Positions 60,873-64,000 of a DNA stretch of 64,000 bases are shown here, one piece after another (the stretch's first letter is position 1; each line of letters opens with the position of its first letter). The stretch comes from Lysinibacillus sphaericus OT4b.31. GTDB taxonomy: Bacteria; Bacillota; Bacilli; Bacillales_A; Planococcaceae. A program made the translations under genes and the position numbers. The notes beneath the pieces are model-generated. The model did no database searches, was not told the DNA's origin, and saw only the letters and a program-made list of their open reading frames with translations. Where the stretch lies: NCBI RefSeq assembly GCF_000392615.1, contig NZ_KB933398.1, forward strand, positions 3,817,751 to 3,881,750, in the 5' to 3' direction.

Positions 60873-62234
60873 CTACTTTTTAACATTTATTACTTTGTAT
60901 CCAACAAATAAGATTAAAAACCAAACTGGTGCGACATATAGGGCAACACGCATATCTGGAATAAACGTCATTAACACAATAACCATTAATAAAAATGCAA
61001 TGGCAATATACGTAGAAAGTGGATAAAGCGGAATTTTGAATTTCAGTTCGGCTACTTCCTCTTTCGTTTTTGACTTTCTAAATTTCAATTGTGCTAATAA
61101 AATAATCATCCAGCTTGTAATGACTGCAACAGTCGCAACAGCAGAAATATAGATGAACACTTTTTCAGGTACTACATAATTTAAGACAACCGCAATTAAT
61201 AACACCGCTGAAGAAAATAAAATCCCTCTACGCGGACTACCGTTTTTACTTACTGTTTTAAAATATTTTGGAGCATTTTTTTGTACCGATAAGTTGTGTA
61301 GCATACGTCCTGAACCGTATAAACCACTATTAAACGCAGACATTGCTGCTGTAATTACAACAAAGTTAATAATGTGAGCCGCAGCAGGGATGCCGACGTA
61401 ATCGAAAATTTGAACGAACGGGCTACCTTCTGAACCAACTTCGTTCCAAGGATAAATAACCATCATAACGCCTAATGCACCAATGTAGAAAATTAAAATA
61501 CGCCAAACGATGTTGTTAATAGCTGAAGGAATTGACTTGCTAGGATTTTTTGCTTCTCCTGCAGAAATACCAACTAATTCAACCCCACCGAATGAGAACA
61601 TAACTAATACTAGTGACATTAAAATACCATGGAAACCGTTTGGCATGAAGCCACCGTGTGCCCATAAATTATCGAAGCCAATTGCTTCACCTTGGTTGCC
61701 AACACCGAAGAAAATAATGGCTAATCCTAGAACGATCATACCGATAATCGCAACAACTTTAATCATCGCAAACCAGAATTCGAATTCTCCGTAAGCTTTT
61801 ACATTTGCTAAGTTTACAAGCATCATAATAACAAGTACTACAAGGGCAGTTACCCATTGTGGAATATCAGGGAACCAGTAGTTAATATATACACCGACTA
61901 CTGTTAATTCTGCCATGCCAACGACAATCCACATGAACCAATACGTCCAACCAGATAAGAACCCAGCAAAGCGTCCTAAATATTTATTCGCGTACGTACT
62001 GAACGAGCCTGATACAGGTTCCTCTACTGCCATTTCGCCTAATGCACGCATAATTGTGAAAATAACTAATCCGCCAATTAAATAAGCTAGTAAAATAGAT
62101 GGTCCAGCCATTTGAATTGTTGAACTAGAGCCATAAAATAAACCGACTCCAATGGATCCGCCAAGTGCAATTAGTTGCATGTGACGAGTACTTAATCCGC
62201 GCTTTAGCTGTGAATCTTGATGATTGTCTTTCAT
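60873..62234 (-). CDS. Amino-acid permease, APC superfamily
   Basis: This 453-aa, 12-helix transporter belongs to the amino-acid transporter family (AAT). The first helix has LIALGGSIGVGLFYGSSSTIQMAGPSILLAYLIGG, and GEMAVEEPVSGSFSTYANKYLG and FSFGGVELVGISAGEAKNPSKSIPSAI follow. It imports an amino acid with protons. A T-box leader lies directly upstream, so its expression answers to an uncharged tRNA; the specifier was not resolved, so the amino acid is open. AGGAG precedes the ATG. Confidence 0.94.
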   Translation of the reverse strand: MKDNHQDSQLKRGLSTRHMQLIALGGSIGVGLFYGSSSTIQMAGPSILLAYLIGGLVIFTIMRALGEMAVEEPVSGSFSTYANKYLGRFAGFLSGWTYWFMWIVVGMAELTVVGVYINYWFPDIPQWVTALVVLVIMMLVNLANVKAYGEFEFWFAMIKVVAIIGMIVLGLAIIFFGVGNQGEAIGFDNLWAHGGFMPNGFHGILMSLVLVMFSFGGVELVGISAGEAKNPSKSIPSAINNIVWRILIFYIGALGVMMVIYPWNEVGSEGSPFVQIFDYVGIPAAAHIINFVVITAAMSAFNSGLYGSGRMLHNLSVQKNAPKYFKTVSKNGSPRRGILFSSAVLLIAVVLNYVVPEKVFIYISAVATVAVITSWMIILLAQLKFRKSKTKEEVAELKFKIPLYPLSTYIAIAFLLMVIVLMTFIPDMRVALYVAPVWFLILFVGYKVINVKK

Positions 62235-62290
62235 AATGTCTTACTCCTAATACGTTTAGATTTTCAAATATTTTGCTCAAAAAAGGAATA

Positions 62291-62595
62291 AAAAAAACGC
62301 CCTTTTGGATTAACCAAAAGGACGATTCAACTCGTGTTACCACCTTTAATTTATAAGCAATTCACATTACTTACCTTAAGAAGTACGGTCATTTGACGAT
62401 ACTCTCGCACATGATTACGGGTGCTTACCGGCGTAGCCTACTTAGAATGATCTTTTCGGTACACAGCTCCAAGATGAATTCTCAATCGTTTTACATGCAC
62501 CTCTCATCAACCGGTAACTTTCTGTTCGTAAAAATAATTGATACTATTTCTTTTCATAGCCTTTGTTCTATACAAATATTTTTGAATTGTTTTTC
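62291..62595 (-). ncRNA. T-box riboswitch leader
   Basis: On the minus strand the T-box antiterminator motif GGTGGTAACACGAG lies at 62344-62331. It is followed by a terminator stem (CGTCCTTTTGG with CCAAAAGGGCG, 62324-62298) and seven T. Upstream, a stem I closed by TTACCGG and CCGGTAA encloses a specifier-type loop ahead of AAGTAGG. The leader should allow readthrough into the permease gene when the cognate tRNA is uncharged. Candidate specifiers next to AAGTAGG are UCU, UUC or CAU; I could not choose. Confidence 0.92.
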
Positions 62596-62623
62596 ATTTT
62601 ACAGAAAAAAATTATTTTGTCAA
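62596..62623 (-). promoter_or_regulatory. Promoter of the T-box/permease transcript
   Basis: On the minus strand TTGACA (62623-62618) and TAAAAT (62601-62596) are separated by 16 bp, just upstream of the T-box leader. Confidence 0.75.
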
Positions 62624-62834
62624 TATAATTTTCAAAATTTCTTCATAACCCAGTTAAATTATATATGACATTTTACTATATAAATACAACTCTCACCACT
62701 TACATATAAAAGCTAAAGGAAATATTTCAACAAATGTTAGTAAAGTTCTTTTTAGAATATTATTCAACAATCTGGCCCTTTAATGAAAACGAGCGCTGAT
62801 CCTTGTTACAGAATCGCGCCCGATTGTATTATAA

Positions 62835-62863
62835 GGTCAGCCAGAAAATATTTCTGGTTGACC
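62835..62863 (+). terminator. Hairpin at or near the IS110 left end
   Basis: GGTCAGCCAGAAA pairs with TTTCTGGTTGACC (one wobble) around a short loop, and ATTTTTT follows. It may be a terminator or part of the insertion-sequence end. Confidence 0.6.
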
Positions 62864-62879
62864 ATTTTTTATATCGATA

Positions 62880-63072
62880 TATGATAACGGTAGCCGTGGT
62901 AGAACGTTCGCGCCTGTGGGGCTATGACCCCGTCCGCAAAACAGTTCGCCCCCTACTTGTAGAAACATGTTTGAGGCTGGTTGGGACAATGATCTCGTAT
63001 AACAAGCGAAGCTATGACACTGCAAGAAGGATTAGGGGTACCGGTAATTATATTTGGAGGAGGAGATTTATA
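62880..63072 (+). ncRNA. Candidate IS110 bridge RNA region
   Basis: About 190 bp between the presumed left end and the transposase ATG are GC-richer than the flanks and full of short complementary blocks (GGGGC/GACCCCG, GGTAGCCGTGG, TTCGCGCC). IS110-group elements encode a bridge RNA in this position that pairs with donor and target DNA. The open frame through it is not used, since GGAGGAGGAG marks the ATG at 63073. The structure was not computed. Confidence 0.45.
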
Positions 63073-64000
63073 ATGAATCCAGTCATTGGTCTGGATGTGG
63101 CAAAAGGTGAAAGTCAGGTTCAAGCATACTTGGAAAGAAAGAAGCCTTACAAGAAAAGTTTCAAAATAAAACATGATCTTGATGGGTTAGCTAGTTTATT
63201 AGATTTTATTAAAGAAATAGAAGATATTTCTGGAGAACGTCCTCCTCTTGTAATGGAATCAACAGGTCATTATCACTCACCTGTTGTTCAATATTTTGAG
63301 GACAAGGGCTACTTAATTATTATCGTAAATCCACTCATCTCTTATAAAGCAAAAAGTTCTAGTTTGCGAAAGGTAAAAACAGATATCATTGATGCCAATC
63401 ACCTCTGCGAGCTGTTTTATAAAGAGGATTTAGAGCCTTATAAAAAACGTGGTATCCAACTTATGAACCTACGTCATCTTACGAGACAGCACGATAATAT
63501 TACAGGTATGTTTGTACAAACTAAACTACAATTCCAGGCAGTTTTAGATCAAGTTTTCCCTGAATATAGTAAGGTTTTTGGAGACTTCTATTCAGATGTT
63601 TCTTTAAAAACATTACAAGCATTTCCTACTTCAGAAGAGGTCTTGATAGTTGATACAGAAACTTTAGCGACTAAAATTAAAGAATTCTGTAATACTCGTT
63701 CACTAAAATGGGCAAATCAACAGGCTGAAAAGCTAATGATTGCCGCAGCTCAAAACCCTTTCCAGAAGGTCTTATACTCTAGCCTTGCCCTGAGCTTAGA
63801 TATGTATATTAATAGCTCTTTGAATACAAAAAACATCTATCTATGCTTGAAAATGAGATAGATGCTTTAGCAAAAAGTATTGAAGAATCTAAGATTATCC
63901 GATCAATTCCCGGTATCGGCGAAAAAATCGCTGCCACGATTGTTTCTGAAATTGGGGAAATTGAAAGATTTAATCATCCTAAAAAACTAGTCGCATTTGC
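63073..64000 (+). pseudogene. IS110-family transposase, frameshifted and cut by window edge
   Basis: The transposase starts MNPVIGLDVAKGESQ with the RuvC-like DEDD residues Asp8, Glu62 (VMESTGHY), Asp104 and Asp107 (VKTDIIDANH). At about 63820 the frame is lost: frame 1 ends at a TAG after LCLKMR, while the next frame continues EYKKHLSMLENEIDALAKS and reaches the C-terminal Tnp20-type helix-hairpin-helix (RSIPGIGEKIAATIVSEIGE). Loss of one T in the CTCTTTG run explains it. A sequencing error is possible. The catalytic Ser region is beyond or near the window edge. Confidence 0.9.

Larger units (their letters stand above)
62880..64000 (+). mobile_element. IS110-family insertion sequence (right side beyond window)
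   Basis: The element is recognised by its DEDD transposase (63073 onward) and its long structured untranslated leader. IS110 elements lack long terminal repeats, so the left boundary is uncertain; it is placed after the hairpin at 62835. The right end is outside the window. It is inserted upstream of the T-box promoter of the permease, facing away from it. Confidence 0.7.

Noticed and set aside
62803..63072. N-terminal extension of the IS110 transposase
   Set aside because: The family starts at MNPVIGLDVAKG, GGAGGAGGAG directly precedes that ATG, and the upstream part is the structured leader.

Overview
The window is chromosomal DNA of a low-GC, spore-forming Firmicute, most likely Lysinibacillus or a close Planococcaceae/Bacillaceae relative. 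The reasons are strong Shine-Dalgarno sites with frequent TTG and GTG starts, Bacillus-type families (YtbE/YtcD/YtbD, a BltD-like acetyltransferase, YitT, DdlR-Ddl, a YuzC-like spore protein, a T-box leader), and a broken mosquitocidal-type (ETX/MTX2) toxin gene like those of L. sphaericus. I saw no rRNA, tRNA or CRISPR. The content is accessory: small regulator-plus-target modules for efflux, detoxification, iron uptake and envelope stress, separated by many palindromic terminators.

Layout. 0-5 kb: a two-component system cut by the window edge, a VOC protein, a GNAT remnant, and the ytbE / ytcD / ytbD locus. 5-8 kb: a Fur-boxed siderophore-binding lipoprotein followed by an AraC regulator carrying a related binding domain, then a spore-coat-like gene. 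8-15 kb: a HAD phosphatase, a DUF2225 plus zinc-ribbon pair, a secreted erythromycin-esterase-like protein, a four-copy 21-bp tandem repeat, and DUF4272 and SMI1/KNR4 proteins. 15-25 kb: four regulator/target modules (TetR-PfpI; MerR-GNAT-MATE; a GNAT gene; TetR-MFS-luciferase-like oxidoreductase), an internally deleted hydrolase pseudogene and a 216-bp inverted-repeat element.

25-35 kb: pentapeptide protein, GNAT, MFS, GntR, two RidA proteins, an AI-2E-type permease, IclR, an aldo-keto reductase, and a ring-cleaving dioxygenase behind an MhqR-type operator. 35-47 kb: YitT, the ddlR-ddl operon, a YthP/YthQ-like ABC exporter, an ECF sigma/anti-sigma operon, an AraC regulator with an unusual C-terminal half, an orphan glycine-betaine-binding lipoprotein, and a MerR-CPBP protease pair. 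48-52.6 kb: a complete Fur-boxed hydroxamate-type siderophore uptake operon ending in an FhuF-like reductase.

52.6-64 kb: DUF4256, a chemotaxis receptor, then a gene graveyard (toxin pseudogene, two decayed small ORFs, a truncated TM2 duplicate, a nonsense-broken ORF) around an FAD dehydrogenase and a TM2 protein. The window ends with an amino-acid permease under T-box control and a frameshifted IS110 transposase preceded by a structured leader that may encode a bridge RNA.

Regulation is unusually readable from the DNA: two Fur boxes, an MhqR box, two MerR-type 19-bp-spacer promoters, a TetR operator over a promoter, paired TetR-like sites, and a T-box. All family names come from recognition of translated sequence, not from database searches.
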